Of a stretch of DNA of 47,354 bases, positions 24,575-33,237 are shown piece after piece. The notes beneath the pieces are model-generated. The model was not told the DNA's origin. It ran no database searches and worked only from the letters and a program-made list of their open reading frames with translations. Position 1 is the first letter of the stretch. Each line of letters opens with the position of its first letter. Source of the DNA: Pseudonocardia sp. (GTDB lineage Bacteria; Actinomycetota; Actinomycetes; Mycobacteriales; Pseudonocardiaceae); NCBI RefSeq assembly GCF_025465255.1, contig NZ_JAODNI010000182.1, positions 1 through 47,354 of the forward strand. The letters run 5' to 3'. The position numbers and the translations under genes were made by a program.

Positions 24575-24966
24575 GGGGGTGAACGGTTTCGACTCCGGCC
24601 AGTGATCCAGGGGAAGCGTGCCGAGGAAGACGACGATGATCTCGTTAACCATGCGTCGTAAAACAACAAGTGCCGACACCAGTCGCACTGCCCAGGTTGC
24701 GTCTCGCAACGAGCTCGCGCTCGCTGCCTGACCTAACCGCATAGGGCTGTCGGACCGGGGGCGTTCCCGCTCCGGATCCCGGCATCATTTAGGGGACTCA
24801 CCGTACGGCCCGGTCACGGGGGCGTACGGGACACCAAACAGTGACTGGGATCGTCACATCGGCTCGTTCGCATGACCGGTGGATCCGAGTAGAGGCGACG
24901 CGGACTGCGCACGGAGAAGTCCTGGTGAAGTGACGGAGGACCCGGGTTCGATTCCCGGCACCTCCA
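24575..24966 (+). ncRNA. ssrA: Transfer-messenger RNA (tmRNA)
   Basis: The 5' end GGGGGTGAACGGTTTCGACT and 3' end GGTTCGATTCCCGGCACCTC (then CA) form the tRNA-like domain; the acceptor strands GGGGGTG and CACCTCC pair with one G-U. A tag reading frame follows AAAACAACAAGT: codons at 24672-24731 encode ADTSRTAQVASRNELALAA and end in TGA. The LALAA ending is the proteolysis signal. The CCA end is not encoded in full. SmpB is encoded just upstream. Confidence 0.96.
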
Positions 24967-24981
24967 CAGATCGAAACCCCG

Positions 24982-25013
24982 AAGGGGCCACAGCCGAACG
25001 GCTGTGGCCCCTT
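24982..25013 (+). terminator. ssrA terminator
   Basis: AAGGGGCCACAGCCG and CGGCTGTGGCCCCTT form a perfect 15-bp stem around AA, starting 15 nt after the tmRNA 3' end. No long T-run follows, common in GC-rich actinobacteria. Confidence 0.88.
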
Positions 25014-25139
25014 CGTTGTGTCCGGGCACGCTCCGTAGCCCCTCTGCGCTGATCACGTGAAATCACAGACTGTTGCAGCGTGAAATGATAAGCAGAGCTA
25101 ACGTCTGTGGGGTCCCGGACGACGACGCGGAGGACGCAA

Positions 25140-26366
25140 GTGACGACGACGCAGCCCACCCCCACCCCGCCCACCTATCCGATGGCCCGCGAGTGTCCCT
25201 TCGACCCGCCCGCCGAGGTCCGAGCGCTGCGCGAGGAGAGCCCGGTGAGCCGGGTCCGGATCTGGGACGGCAGCAGCCCCTGGCTGGTCACTCGCTACGA
25301 CGACGTGCGCACCGTGCTCGCGGACCAGCGCTTCAGCTCGGACGTCGACAAGCCCGGCTACCCGGCGACGTCGATCGGGGTCAAGGCCCGGCGCAAGGCG
25401 TCCCGCTCGTTCATCGCGATGGACGACCCCGACCACGCCCGCCACCGGAAGATGCTGATCGGTGAGTTCACCGTGCGCCGGACCGAGTCCCTGCGCCCGC
25501 TCGTCGAGGAGACGGTCACCGAGCTGCTCGACGCGATGGAGACGCTCCCGCAACCGGTCGATCTCGTCGAGGCCTTCGCGCTGCCGCTGCCGTCGATGGT
25601 CATCTGCAGGATGCTCGGCGTGCCGTACGCCGACCACGCGTTCTTCCAGGAACACAGCAGGGCGCTGCTCGACGTCACCGCCGGTGCGGACGCCGCGAAG
25701 CACGCCAACGACGAACTGCGCGGCTACCTCGCCGAGCTCGTCGCGGCCAAGGAACGCGAGCCGGGCGACGACCTGCTGAGCCGGCTCGTCGAGCGCCGGA
25801 TCCACACCGGCGAGCTCACCGCGGACGACGCCGTCGGGATGGCGTTCCTGCTGCTCGTCGCCGGGCACGAGACCACCGCGAACATGATCGGACTGGGCAC
25901 CCTCACCCTGCTGCGGCATCCGGACCAGGCCGCCGAGGTCCGCGGGGGAGACCCGGCGACGGTCGCCGCGGCCGTCGAGGAGCTGCTGCGGCTGCTGACG
26001 GTGGTGCACACCGGGCGGCGCCGCGCGGCGACCGAGGACGTCGAGATCGGCGGGGTGCTGATCCGGGCGGGCGAGGGCGTGATCGCGGCCGGCGAGTCCG
26101 CCAACCGGGATCCGGAGCAGTTCGCGAACCCGGACGAGCTGGACATCCACCGGCGGGGCAACCACCACGTCGCGTTCGGGTTCGGTGTCCACCAGTGCCT
26201 CGGCCAGCCGCTGGCCCGGCTCGAGCTGCAGATCGCCTACCCGGCGTTGCTCCGCCGGTTCCCGGGCCTGCGCGCCGCCGTGCCGGTCGACGAGATCCCG
26301 TTCCGGGACGAGATGGTGGTGTACGGCGTGCACACGCTGCCCGTCCGCTGGGACACCGCGGTATGA
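25140..26366 (+). CDS. Cytochrome P450 (CYP105/107-like)
   Basis: The soluble 408-residue P450 has the I-helix oxygen-activation motif AGHETT (241-246), the K-helix ExxR (Glu281-Arg284 in EELLR), and the haem-binding loop FGFGVHQCLGQPLARLEL with axial Cys353. It should insert oxygen into a small organic substrate using electrons from the 3Fe-4S ferredoxin encoded next. GTG 25140, preceded by GGAGG, is preferred to the longer frame from 25107. Two GTGAAATSA repeats upstream (25057 and 25080) may be regulatory. Confidence 0.93.
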   Translation: MTTTQPTPTPPTYPMARECPFDPPAEVRALREESPVSRVRIWDGSSPWLVTRYDDVRTVLADQRFSSDVDKPGYPATSIGVKARRKASRSFIAMDDPDHARHRKMLIGEFTVRRTESLRPLVEETVTELLDAMETLPQPVDLVEAFALPLPSMVICRMLGVPYADHAFFQEHSRALLDVTAGADAAKHANDELRGYLAELVAAKEREPGDDLLSRLVERRIHTGELTADDAVGMAFLLLVAGHETTANMIGLGTLTLLRHPDQAAEVRGGDPATVAAAVEELLRLLTVVHTGRRRAATEDVEIGGVLIRAGEGVIAAGESANRDPEQFANPDELDIHRRGNHHVAFGFGVHQCLGQPLARLELQIAYPALLRRFPGLRAAVPVDEIPFRDEMVVYGVHTLPVRWDTAV

Positions 26367-26551
26367 GGGTGAGCCTGCAGAAGGATCTCTGCATCGGTGC
26401 CGGCCAGTGCGTCCTGGCCGCTCCGGCGGTCTTCGACCAGGACGAGGACGGCACGGTCGTGCCGCTGGCGGACCCGCCGCCGGCGGAGGAGGCCGAGGCC
26501 GTCCGCTCCGCCGCGCACGCCTGTCCGGCCCGCGTCATCAGCGTGGGGTGA
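26363..26551 (+). CDS. 3Fe-4S ferredoxin, P450 electron donor
   Basis: The 62-residue ferredoxin has Cys10 and Cys16 in CIGAGQC and Cys54 in HACPARV. The missing fourth cysteine is characteristic of the [3Fe-4S] ferredoxins that serve actinobacterial P450s. Its ATG overlaps the P450 stop (ATGA), so the two are translationally coupled. No ferredoxin reductase gene is nearby. Confidence 0.93.
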   Translation: MRVSLQKDLCIGAGQCVLAAPAVFDQDEDGTVVPLADPPPAEEAEAVRSAAHACPARVISVG

Positions 26552-26624
26552 GGCCGCCCGGACCCTCGTGCGGAAATCGCCCATCGCGTAGCGTCGCTAA
26601 CGAATTGCGACGTCAGGGGGCAGC

Positions 26625-27893
26625 GTGGCCGGCGCGGTACGAACGCGACTTCGGGGATCCGGCACTTGGCTCCCGCGCGAGGTCCTGGTGCTCGTCGCCT
26701 CGGCCTTCGTGGTGGCCATCGGGTTCGGCATCGTGGCGCCCGCGCTGCCCGCCTTCGCCCGCAGCTTCGACGTCGGGGTCACCGCCGCGGCCGTGGTGGT
26801 CAGCCTGTTCGCCGCGTTCCGGCTCGGCTTCGCGCCGATCGGCGGGCGGCTGGTCACCCGCTTCGGCGAGCTGCGGATCTACTGCCTGGGGCTGGCGATC
26901 GCGGCGACGTCCGTCGGGGCGACGGCGTTCGCGGCGAGCTACTGGCAGCTGCTGATCTTCCGCGGGGTCGGCGGCATCGGTTCCACGATGTTCACCGTCT
27001 CGGCGATCTCGCTGCTCGTCCGGCTCTCCCCGCCCGAGGCGCGTGGCCGGGCGTCCGGGGCCTGGGCGACGGGCTTCCTGCTCGGCAACATCGCCGGGCC
27101 GCTGCTGGGCGGCCTGCTCGTCGTCGTCAGCCTGCGGGCGCCGTTCCTCTGCTACGCCGTCGCGCTGCTGCTCGCGCTGGCCATCTCCGCGCTGATGCTC
27201 CGCGGCCGGACGGGCTACGCGTCGGGTACCGAGAACGTCCCGCCCGCGCTGTTCCGCACCGCGTTCGCGCACCCCACCTACCGGGCCGCGCTGGTGGCGA
27301 GCTTCGCCAACGGCTGGACGGTGTTCGGGGTCCGGATCGCGCTGGTGCCGCTGTTCGTCGTCGCGGTGCTGGGCCAGGAGGAGTCCTGGGCCGGGTACGC
27401 GCTGTCGGTGTTCGCCGCCGGCAACGCGGCGACGCTGCTGCTGGCCGGCCGGCTCGCGGACCGCCGCGGCCGCAAGCTCCCGGTGATCTCGGGCCTGGTC
27501 GTCTCGGCCGTCGCGACCTCCCTGCTCGGCCTGCACAGCCCGTTGCCCGTGTTCCTGGCGTTGTCACTGGTCGCGGGGGTGGGCAGCGGGCTGGTCAACC
27601 CGGCGATGACGGCGGCCGTGGCGGACGTCGTCGGGGCGAAGGCGCGGGGCGGCACTGTCCTCGCCGGCTTCCAGATGGCCGCGGACTGCGGCGCGATCAT
27701 CGGCCCGCTGCTGGCGGGCGCGGTCGCCGAGGCCGCGGGCTTCGGCTGGGCGTTCCTGCTCACCGGAGCGACGTCCGTCCTGGCCCTGACCTTCTGGGTG
27801 CGGGCACCGGAGACCCTGCCCCGAACGGAGCCGTGCGATCCCGCACGGCTGCCGTCCGAGGCGGTGACGACCCGGACCCTCGGCTCGGAGTAG
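26625..27893 (+). CDS. Major facilitator superfamily transporter
   Basis: The 422-residue protein has about 12 hydrophobic helices and MFS loop motifs: GRLVTRFGELRIYC between helices 2 and 3 and GRLADRRGRKLPVISG between helices 8 and 9, plus the helix-5 motif GPLLGGLL. This resembles drug:proton antiporters. Placed 73 nt behind the P450-ferredoxin pair it may export the oxidised product, which is inference. GTG 26625 has AGGGGGCA upstream. It converges on the biuret operon with a 3-nt gap and no visible terminator. Confidence 0.88.
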   Translation: MAGAVRTRLRGSGTWLPREVLVLVASAFVVAIGFGIVAPALPAFARSFDVGVTAAAVVVSLFAAFRLGFAPIGGRLVTRFGELRIYCLGLAIAATSVGATAFAASYWQLLIFRGVGGIGSTMFTVSAISLLVRLSPPEARGRASGAWATGFLLGNIAGPLLGGLLVVVSLRAPFLCYAVALLLALAISALMLRGRTGYASGTENVPPALFRTAFAHPTYRAALVASFANGWTVFGVRIALVPLFVVAVLGQEESWAGYALSVFAAGNAATLLLAGRLADRRGRKLPVISGLVVSAVATSLLGLHSPLPVFLALSLVAGVGSGLVNPAMTAAVADVVGAKARGGTVLAGFQMAADCGAIIGPLLAGAVAEAAGFGWAFLLTGATSVLALTFWVRAPETLPRTEPCDPARLPSEAVTTRTLGSE

Positions 27894-27896
27894 AGG

Positions 27897-28292
27897 TCAG
27901 GCCCGGGTGAGGTAGGCCGGCCAGCTGCCGTGCCCGGTCACGTCGAGGGTGCCCGGCATCCCGAGGACCGACGACGCGCAGACGATCCCGGTCACGGACG
28001 TCCCGTCGGCGAGCTCCACCTCGCCGACGCCCAGCGGCTCGGGGAGGGCGAGGCGGAGCCGGTTGATCCCGGCCGTCGACAGCCGGTGCACCTCCACCTC
28101 GACGGACGCTCCGTCCTGCGCGACCCGGACGAGCCCGCCCCGCGACAGCCCCTTCCCGGGCAGGGCGAGCAGCCGGTAGAGCGGGGCCGTGGGGCAGGTC
28201 TGCGCGAACCGCGCACCGAGCGCGACAAGCTCGTGGTGCAGGGGCTGGCCCCGCCGGTGCGCGGCCACGACCACGAACGGCACGTCCCTCAC
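27897..28292 (-). CDS. Stand-alone allophanate hydrolase C-terminal domain
   Basis: This 131-residue protein matches the C-terminal domain of AtzF/DUR1-type allophanate hydrolases: FVVVAAHRRGQPLHHELVAL, FAQTCPTAPLYRLLALPGKG, GGLVRVA, and a tail GVEVELADG-like GVGEVELADGTSVTGIVCAS then GSWPAYL. In the fused enzymes this domain decarboxylates the amidase product. Here it is a separate gene at the far end of an operon whose first enzyme is the amidase domain. The GTG start overlaps the previous gene's stop. It has a gamma-glutamylcyclotransferase-like fold by family. Confidence 0.85.
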   Translation of the reverse strand: MRDVPFVVVAAHRRGQPLHHELVALGARFAQTCPTAPLYRLLALPGKGLSRGGLVRVAQDGASVEVEVHRLSTAGINRLRLALPEPLGVGEVELADGTSVTGIVCASSVLGMPGTLDVTGHGSWPAYLTRA

Positions 28293-28717
28293 GTGACGAT
28301 CTCGGACACGTGCGCGGCGACAATCCGCCAGCCTTCGGCGAACCGCACCCAGGTCTGCGTCTGCCGGCCCTCGGTGCGGCCTCGGGGATAGCCGAACAGG
28401 GTGCTGACCACGGCCGTCCGGTCGTCGACGGCGACGACCACCGTCTCCCGCAGCGTGCGCCCCACCGGGACGCCCGGGTTGGCCCGGCGCCAGGCGGCGA
28501 TCTCCCCGGCCCCGTACTGGCGGTCCGCCACGCCGTAGCGGACGCAGCGCGGGTCGTCCCAGAAGAGCTCGGTCAACGTCGCCACGTCGGCCTCGCGCAG
28601 GGCACTCTCGTACCGCTCGAACACCGCCCGGACCTGCGCGACGACATGCGGGTCGTCGACTCCTGCGCCCTGTGCCCGGGGCGCAGGAGCCGACTGCCCG
28701 GTGACCGCGCTGCTCAC
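28289..28717 (-). CDS. AtzH/HpxZ-like protein (DUF3225)
   Basis: A 142-residue cystatin/NTF2-like protein: residues about 24-140 (VVAQVRAVFERYESALREAD, LFWDDPRCVRYGVADRQYG, SEIAAWR-like GEIAAWRRA, TQTWVRFAEGWRIVAAHVS) match the DUF3225 family containing HpxZ of oxalurate catabolism and AtzH of cyanuric-acid catabolism, which are encoded with allophanate or oxalurate hydrolases. GTG 28717 overlaps the permease stop as GTGA. The 20-residue N-terminal extension is Ala/Pro-rich. Confidence 0.85.
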   Translation of the reverse strand: MSSAVTGQSAPAPRAQGAGVDDPHVVAQVRAVFERYESALREADVATLTELFWDDPRCVRYGVADRQYGAGEIAAWRRANPGVPVGRTLRETVVVAVDDRTAVVSTLFGYPRGRTEGRQTQTWVRFAEGWRIVAAHVSEIVT

Positions 28718-30396
28718 GCGGTCGCCGGGGTACCGGGGCCCTCGACCAGCGGGGCCTTCGCGGGGGCGGCGGGGGCGGTGTCGGTCCGCGGCGCCCCCGA
28801 GCCCGGCTCGGCGGCGGCGAGGTCCGCGGCCACGGGCTGGTCGGTGCGCGGCTCCAGGTCCGTCGTGCCCTGCCGCCGCGTCACGAGCCCGAACACCACC
28901 AGGACGACCGCGGCGAACAGGTAGCCCAGCGCGATCTGCCCGCCCACGTTCCAGCCCACGGACTCGGCGTGGATCAGCCCGATGAACCCGAGCACCCCGC
29001 CGATCGCGCTGTAGGCGGCCGCGGCGAAGAAGTTCTTGTCCACGATGAACGCCACGATCGAGCCGAGCACCAGTCCGGCGAGGATCGCGCCGCCGCCCAG
29101 CAACGCCGTGCCGTGGTAGACCAGCCCCGCCCCGGCGAGCGCGTCCTCGCCGACCTGGGCGGCGCTCGTCCCCGCCGCGGACAACGCGTTGTTCATCAAC
29201 CCCGTCGCCCAGGCCGCGATGTTGGGGATGATCGCGATGACGACGGCGATCGCGTGCCGCTTGGGCGTCTCCTGGAACGCCTGCGCGCCGATCAGCAGCC
29301 CGATGTAGAGCAGGATCGGCACGATCGCCGGCAGCGGCAGCAGGGCCCCGAGCAGCGAGAACAGCCCGAGGAAGCACATCAGGGCGATGACCATCCCGGA
29401 CGCGAGCGAGTACGTCGTCCGGCCGCCCGCGGCCTTCCAGCCCGGGTGCCCGATGTAGACGGCGGGCGGGAAGGGGCAGCCGAGCACGGAGCCGACGACG
29501 GCGCCGATCCCGTCCGCGGCGAGGATCGCGCGCAGGTTGTACTCGTCGCCCGCGACGGCGGCGGACTCGACGTTCGTCATGCCCTCGGTGAAGTTGTAGA
29601 TGCCGAGCGGGATGGCGGTGGCGAGCAGCGGCGCGACGTTCGCGAGGCCCTGGCCGAGCCGGCCGAAGTCCGCCGTCGGCAGGGAGATCGCGACGTCCTG
29701 GGCCGCGGACATGACGTCGGGCACGGACATGTACCCGCCGATCCAGCCGATCGCGGAGCCGACCAGCAGCGCGGCGAGGCCGACCGGGATGTTGCCCGGC
29801 AGCTTCAGGTCCGTGAAGAAGCCGATCAGGATGATCACCATGACCGGCAGCGCGATCCACAGTGCCTCGAACATCTGGGCCGCGGGGCGCATGGAGATGA
29901 ACGCGATGGAGATGCCGGCGAGCGTGCCGAGCATCGCGGCCTGCGGCGTGTACTTGCGGATGAACGGGCCGACGAACGCCCCGACCAGCACGATCAGCCC
30001 GATGATGAACGACCACGCGAGCCCGGCCGCCCACGCGACGAGCGGGTCGTTCGTCGCCAGGTAGATGGGCAACATGATCACGAAGACGACGATGAACATG
30101 TGCGGTACGGACGGGCCGTAGGGCATCGCGCAGACGTCGGTGCGGCCGTCCTTCCGGGCCAGCCGCCGGGCCAGGTAGGTGTAGTAGACGTTCCCGATCA
30201 GCAGCTGCACGCCGAGGGCCGGGAGGATGACGCCGAAGACCTCGGCGCCGGGGATCTTCACCACCCCGAGGCAGAGCCCGGAGAGCACCAGCACGTTGAC
30301 CAGGGTGTTGAAGCCCAGGCCGAAGAACGCGTTGGTGTCCCCGGAGACCCACCAGGACAGCTTCATCGGTTCGGGCTTCGTGACTGTCTCGCTCAT
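28714..30396 (-). CDS. AzgA-like NCS2 purine/ureide permease
   Basis: The 560-residue protein has 12-14 hydrophobic helices and AzgA-type features: KLSWWVSGDTNAFFGLGFNT at the N-terminus, AMPYGPSVPHMFIV in helix 3, and NFTEGMTNVESAAVAGDEYN. It ends with a 60-residue Pro/Ala-rich cytoplasmic tail. The family imports purines by proton symport; within this operon the substrate is more likely a ureide such as biuret or a related N-rich ring compound (inference). The start ATG 30396 overlaps the upstream stop (ATGA). Confidence 0.87.
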   Translation of the reverse strand: MSETVTKPEPMKLSWWVSGDTNAFFGLGFNTLVNVLVLSGLCLGVVKIPGAEVFGVILPALGVQLLIGNVYYTYLARRLARKDGRTDVCAMPYGPSVPHMFIVVFVIMLPIYLATNDPLVAWAAGLAWSFIIGLIVLVGAFVGPFIRKYTPQAAMLGTLAGISIAFISMRPAAQMFEALWIALPVMVIILIGFFTDLKLPGNIPVGLAALLVGSAIGWIGGYMSVPDVMSAAQDVAISLPTADFGRLGQGLANVAPLLATAIPLGIYNFTEGMTNVESAAVAGDEYNLRAILAADGIGAVVGSVLGCPFPPAVYIGHPGWKAAGGRTTYSLASGMVIALMCFLGLFSLLGALLPLPAIVPILLYIGLLIGAQAFQETPKRHAIAVVIAIIPNIAAWATGLMNNALSAAGTSAAQVGEDALAGAGLVYHGTALLGGGAILAGLVLGSIVAFIVDKNFFAAAAYSAIGGVLGFIGLIHAESVGWNVGGQIALGYLFAAVVLVVFGLVTRRQGTTDLEPRTDQPVAADLAAAEPGSGAPRTDTAPAAPAKAPLVEGPGTPATA

Positions 30397-31079
30397 GACG
30401 CGACCACCTCGGCGGGGGTGAGGACGGGCAGGAGGGCGGACGAGGGCGCGACCCAGCCGAAGATCCCGCCCTGGGCGGCGATCATGGCCAGGCCCGCGGC
30501 CTGGAACTCGGGGAAGTACGAGCCGGTGCAGTCCGAGAGCACGAGGCACTCGTAGCCGCGGTCGTTGGCCTCGCGGACGGTGGTGTGCACGCACACCTCG
30601 GTGGTGACGCCGGCAACGACGAGGCTCGTGATACCCCGCCCCTCGAGCTCGGCGCCGAACGTCGTGCCGTGGAACGAGCCCTTGCCGGGCTTGTCGATCA
30701 CCAGCTCGCCGGGCAGCGGGGCCAGCTCGTCGATGATGTCGTGGCCGTACTCACCGCGGACCAGGATGCGGCCCTTCGGCCCGGGGTCCCCGATCCGCAA
30801 CGACGGCTCGCCGCGGTTCAGTTTGGCCGGCGGGCAGTCGCTCAGGTCCGGCACGTGGCCCTCGCGGGTGTGGATCACCGTGAGCCCGGCCTCCCGGTAG
30901 GCGGTGAGCACCGCCTGCAGCGGCGGGATCACGCTGCGCAGGAGCGAGACGTCGTTGCCCAGCGTCTCGCCGAAGCCGCCGGGCTCGCAGAAGTCCCGCT
31001 GCATGTCGATGATCACCAGAGCGGTGGTCGCGGGGTCGAAGGTGAACGGGCCGGGATCGGCCTCGACCGTGAGGGTCAT
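30393..31079 (-). CDS. Biuret-hydrolase-like cysteine hydrolase, paralogue 2
   Basis: The 228-residue isochorismatase-fold hydrolase keeps the triad Asp25 (VIIDMQRDF), Lys130 (DKPGKGSF) and Cys163 (TEVCVHTT), plus [20 protein letters not shown] and [20 protein letters not shown]. It is clearly a paralogue of the adjacent 31076-31801 product but differs in the substrate loop ([13 protein letters not shown] instead of [12 protein letters not shown]). It could accept a different ureide such as a ureidoacid or triuret. The ATG overlaps the upstream stop as ATGA. Confidence 0.85.
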   Translation of the reverse strand: MTLTVEADPGPFTFDPATTALVIIDMQRDFCEPGGFGETLGNDVSLLRSVIPPLQAVLTAYREAGLTVIHTREGHVPDLSDCPPAKLNRGEPSLRIGDPGPKGRILVRGEYGHDIIDELAPLPGELVIDKPGKGSFHGTTFGAELEGRGITSLVVAGVTTEVCVHTTVREANDRGYECLVLSDCTGSYFPEFQAAGLAMIAAQGGIFGWVAPSSALLPVLTPAEVVAS

Positions 31080-31801
31080 TCGGAGCTCCAGGTGGTCGCC
31101 TCGACGACGGCGTCGGCGGTGCCGACGGCGCCGAAGACCCCGCCCTGCATGGTCACCATGTGCAGGGCGGCGTCGTGGTTCGCCGGGTCGGTGGCGCCGG
31201 TGCAGTCGCCGAGGATCAGGCACTCGTAGCCGCGGTCGTTCGCCTCGCGCATGGTCGTGTGCACGCAGACGTCGGTGGTGATGCCCGTCAGCAGGATGTG
31301 GGTGATCCCGTTGCTGCGGAGCACCAGGTCGAGCCGGGTCGCGTAGAAGGCGCCCTTGCCCGGCTTGTCGATCAGGACCTCGCCCGGGATCGGCGCGACC
31401 TCCCCGACGATCTCCCAGCCGGGCTCGCCGCGGACGAGGATCCTCCCGGTCGGGCCCTCGCTGCCGATCTCCGCGCCGATCTCCCGTGATCTCCAGCGCT
31501 TGTTCGCGGGCAGGTCGGACAGGTCCGGCGCGTGCCCCTCCCGGGTGTGGATCACGAGCATCCCGGCCTCGCGGGCGTGCGTGAGAAGCCGGGCCGTGGG
31601 CTCCAGGCCCGCCCGGGTGAGCGAGATGTCGTAGCCCATCCGGTCCACGTAGCCGCCCGGCCCGCAGAAGTCGACCTGCCAGTCGATGCAGACCAGGGCG
31701 GTCTTCGCGGCTTCCACGGACCCGTCGAACGGCCACGCGTACGGCCGCGCGGCGACGGGCCCGATCCGGGCGGTCCGGGTGCGGGTGGAAGTGGTGGTCA
31801 T
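31076..31801 (-). CDS. Biuret hydrolase (BiuH-like)
   Basis: Biuret hydrolase converts biuret to allophanate and ammonia. The 241-residue protein follows the Rhizobium BiuH pattern closely: [20 protein letters not shown] with Asp40, [29 protein letters not shown] with Lys146, and [20 protein letters not shown] with Cys179, the isochorismatase-family triad. GGGAGG precedes ATG 31801. The product allophanate would be the substrate of the amidase encoded immediately upstream, which makes the assignment strong by context; the specificity itself is inferred. Confidence 0.85.
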   Translation of the reverse strand: MTTTSTRTRTARIGPVAARPYAWPFDGSVEAAKTALVCIDWQVDFCGPGGYVDRMGYDISLTRAGLEPTARLLTHAREAGMLVIHTREGHAPDLSDLPANKRWRSREIGAEIGSEGPTGRILVRGEPGWEIVGEVAPIPGEVLIDKPGKGAFYATRLDLVLRSNGITHILLTGITTDVCVHTTMREANDRGYECLILGDCTGATDPANHDAALHMVTMQGGVFGAVGTADAVVEATTWSSE

Positions 31802-31830
31802 GGAGCCTCCCGGGGGTCGGTGGTGGTCAT
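31798..31830 (-). CDS. Ten-codon ORF bridging amidase and biuret hydrolase
   Basis: ATG 31830 overlaps the amidase stop (ATGA) and the ten-codon frame [10 protein letters not shown] ends in a TGA that overlaps the biuret hydrolase ATG (again ATGA). It contains that gene's GGGAGG ribosome-binding site. Its first residues mirror the start of the biuret hydrolase (MTTTSTRT), so it may be a relic start, or it may serve to couple translation across the gap. Confidence 0.4.
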   Translation of the reverse strand: MTTTDPREAP

Positions 31831-33170
31831 GGGCGGACGAGTCGTGCGGCGGCGGCGAGCAGGCGGGCCTCGGCGAAGGCGGGGCCGACGAGGGTGACGC
31901 CGACCGGGCGGCCGTCCGCGGTCGTGCCCGCGGGGACGGCGACGGCGGCGAGGTCGAGCAGGTTCGTGAACTGCGTGTACCGACCGAGGACGAGGTTGCG
32001 GGCCACCGGCTGCGCGACGAGCTCGGCGCGGGTGAACGTCGTCGGCACGGTCGGCAGGAGCAGCACGTCGGCGCGGGCGAAGAGCGCCGCGGCCCAGACC
32101 CGCAGCTCCTGCAGGCGGTAGCGGGCGCGGAAGGCGTCGACGGCGCTGAAGTCCGCGCCGCGCTCGATCACGGTGCGGGTCACGGGGAGCACCTCGTCCG
32201 GGTGGGCGTCGAGGAAGTCCTCGAGGACGGCGAGCCGCTCGGCCACCCAGGGCCCCTCGTAGAGCAGGTCCCCGGCCTCGCGCAGCGGCCCGGCGCCGAC
32301 GCGGATCGTCTCCCTCGCGTGGCTCGCGGCCCGCGCCGCGACGCGGGCGAACGCCGCAGCCATCGCCTCGTCCCCCTCGAAGTCCAGGGCTTCCGGGAAG
32401 GCGAGGACCGCGGTGGTCGGCGGCGGGGGCGTCGACCGCCTGGACCACGGGTCGTCCAGGTCAGGTCCGGCGAGGACGTCCAGCACCGTCGCGGCGTCAT
32501 CGAGGTCGCGGGTGAAGACGCTGACGCAGTCCAGCGAGCGGCAGGCGGGGACGACGCCGGACGCGCCGACGAGCCCGCGGGTCGGCTTGAGCCCGACGAT
32601 CCCGTTCATCGCGGCGGGCACCCGGCCGGACCCGGCGGTGTCCGTGCCCAGGGCGACGGGGACCAGTCCGGCGGCGACGGCGACCGCGCTCCCGGAGCTG
32701 GATCCGCCGGAGATCAGGTCTCCGCCGAAGACGCTCTCGCAGGCACCGTAGGGGGAGCGGCCGCCGTTGAGCCCGGTCGCGAACTGGTCCAGATTGGTCT
32801 TCCCGACGAGGATCGCGCCCGCGTCCCGCAGCCGGCGACCGGCGCCGGCATCCCGGGCCGGGGTGTACGTGAACGCCGGGCACGCGGCGGTGGTCGGCAG
32901 GCCCGCGACGTCGATGTTGTCCTTGACGGCCACCGGGACGCCCCACAGCGGGAGCGCGTCACGCCGGGCCGCGGGCATCGACTCCAGCTCCGCCGCCCGC
33001 ACGTGGAGTTGCTCCGCGCTCGCGACCGTGATCCAGACGCCGTCGTCGCCGCGCTCGGCGATCCGCTCGAGCAGGGCCTCGACCATGTCGCGTGGCCGGA
33101 GCGTCCCCGCGGAGTAGGCCGTCCGGAGCCCGCGGACGCCCGGTGGGGCGACGCCTGTGACTGTCTGCAT
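31827..33170 (-). CDS. Allophanate hydrolase, amidase domain (AtzF-type)
   Basis: The 447-residue amidase-signature enzyme has the Ser-Ser-Lys triad: Lys83 ([10 protein letters not shown]), Ser157 ([16 protein letters not shown]) and nucleophile Ser181 ([17 protein letters not shown]). The helices [20 protein letters not shown] and C-terminal [20 protein letters not shown] are typical of allophanate hydrolases. These release ammonia from allophanate. Usual AtzF proteins are about 600 residues with a fused C-terminal domain, which here is the separate 27897-28292 gene. It is the first enzyme gene of the operon, 67 nt after the GntR regulator. Confidence 0.85.
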   Translation of the reverse strand: MQTVTGVAPPGVRGLRTAYSAGTLRPRDMVEALLERIAERGDDGVWITVASAEQLHVRAAELESMPAARRDALPLWGVPVAVKDNIDVAGLPTTAACPAFTYTPARDAGAGRRLRDAGAILVGKTNLDQFATGLNGGRSPYGACESVFGGDLISGGSSSGSAVAVAAGLVPVALGTDTAGSGRVPAAMNGIVGLKPTRGLVGASGVVPACRSLDCVSVFTRDLDDAATVLDVLAGPDLDDPWSRRSTPPPPTTAVLAFPEALDFEGDEAMAAAFARVAARAASHARETIRVGAGPLREAGDLLYEGPWVAERLAVLEDFLDAHPDEVLPVTRTVIERGADFSAVDAFRARYRLQELRVWAAALFARADVLLLPTVPTTFTRAELVAQPVARNLVLGRYTQFTNLLDLAAVAVPAGTTADGRPVGVTLVGPAFAEARLLAAAARLVRP

Positions 33171-33237
33171 TCCGTCGATTGTCGACAGTTTGGTGTCAGT
33201 GGAGGACGCTTTCGGTTAAAGCCGTGTGACGAACGCC
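33171..33237 (-). promoter_or_regulatory. Candidate GntR operator in operon leader
   Basis: The 67-bp gap between the regulator and amidase genes has the palindrome TGTCGACA at 33180-33187 next to a half-site-like TGTCAG at 33194. FadR-type regulators bind short GT-N-AC palindromes, so this may be the operator or a second promoter of the operon. Confidence 0.4.

Noticed and set aside
28969..30555. A 528-codon plus-strand frame
   Set aside because: Antisense to the permease; Asp/Arg/Gln repeats typical of opposite-strand reading of membrane-protein codons.
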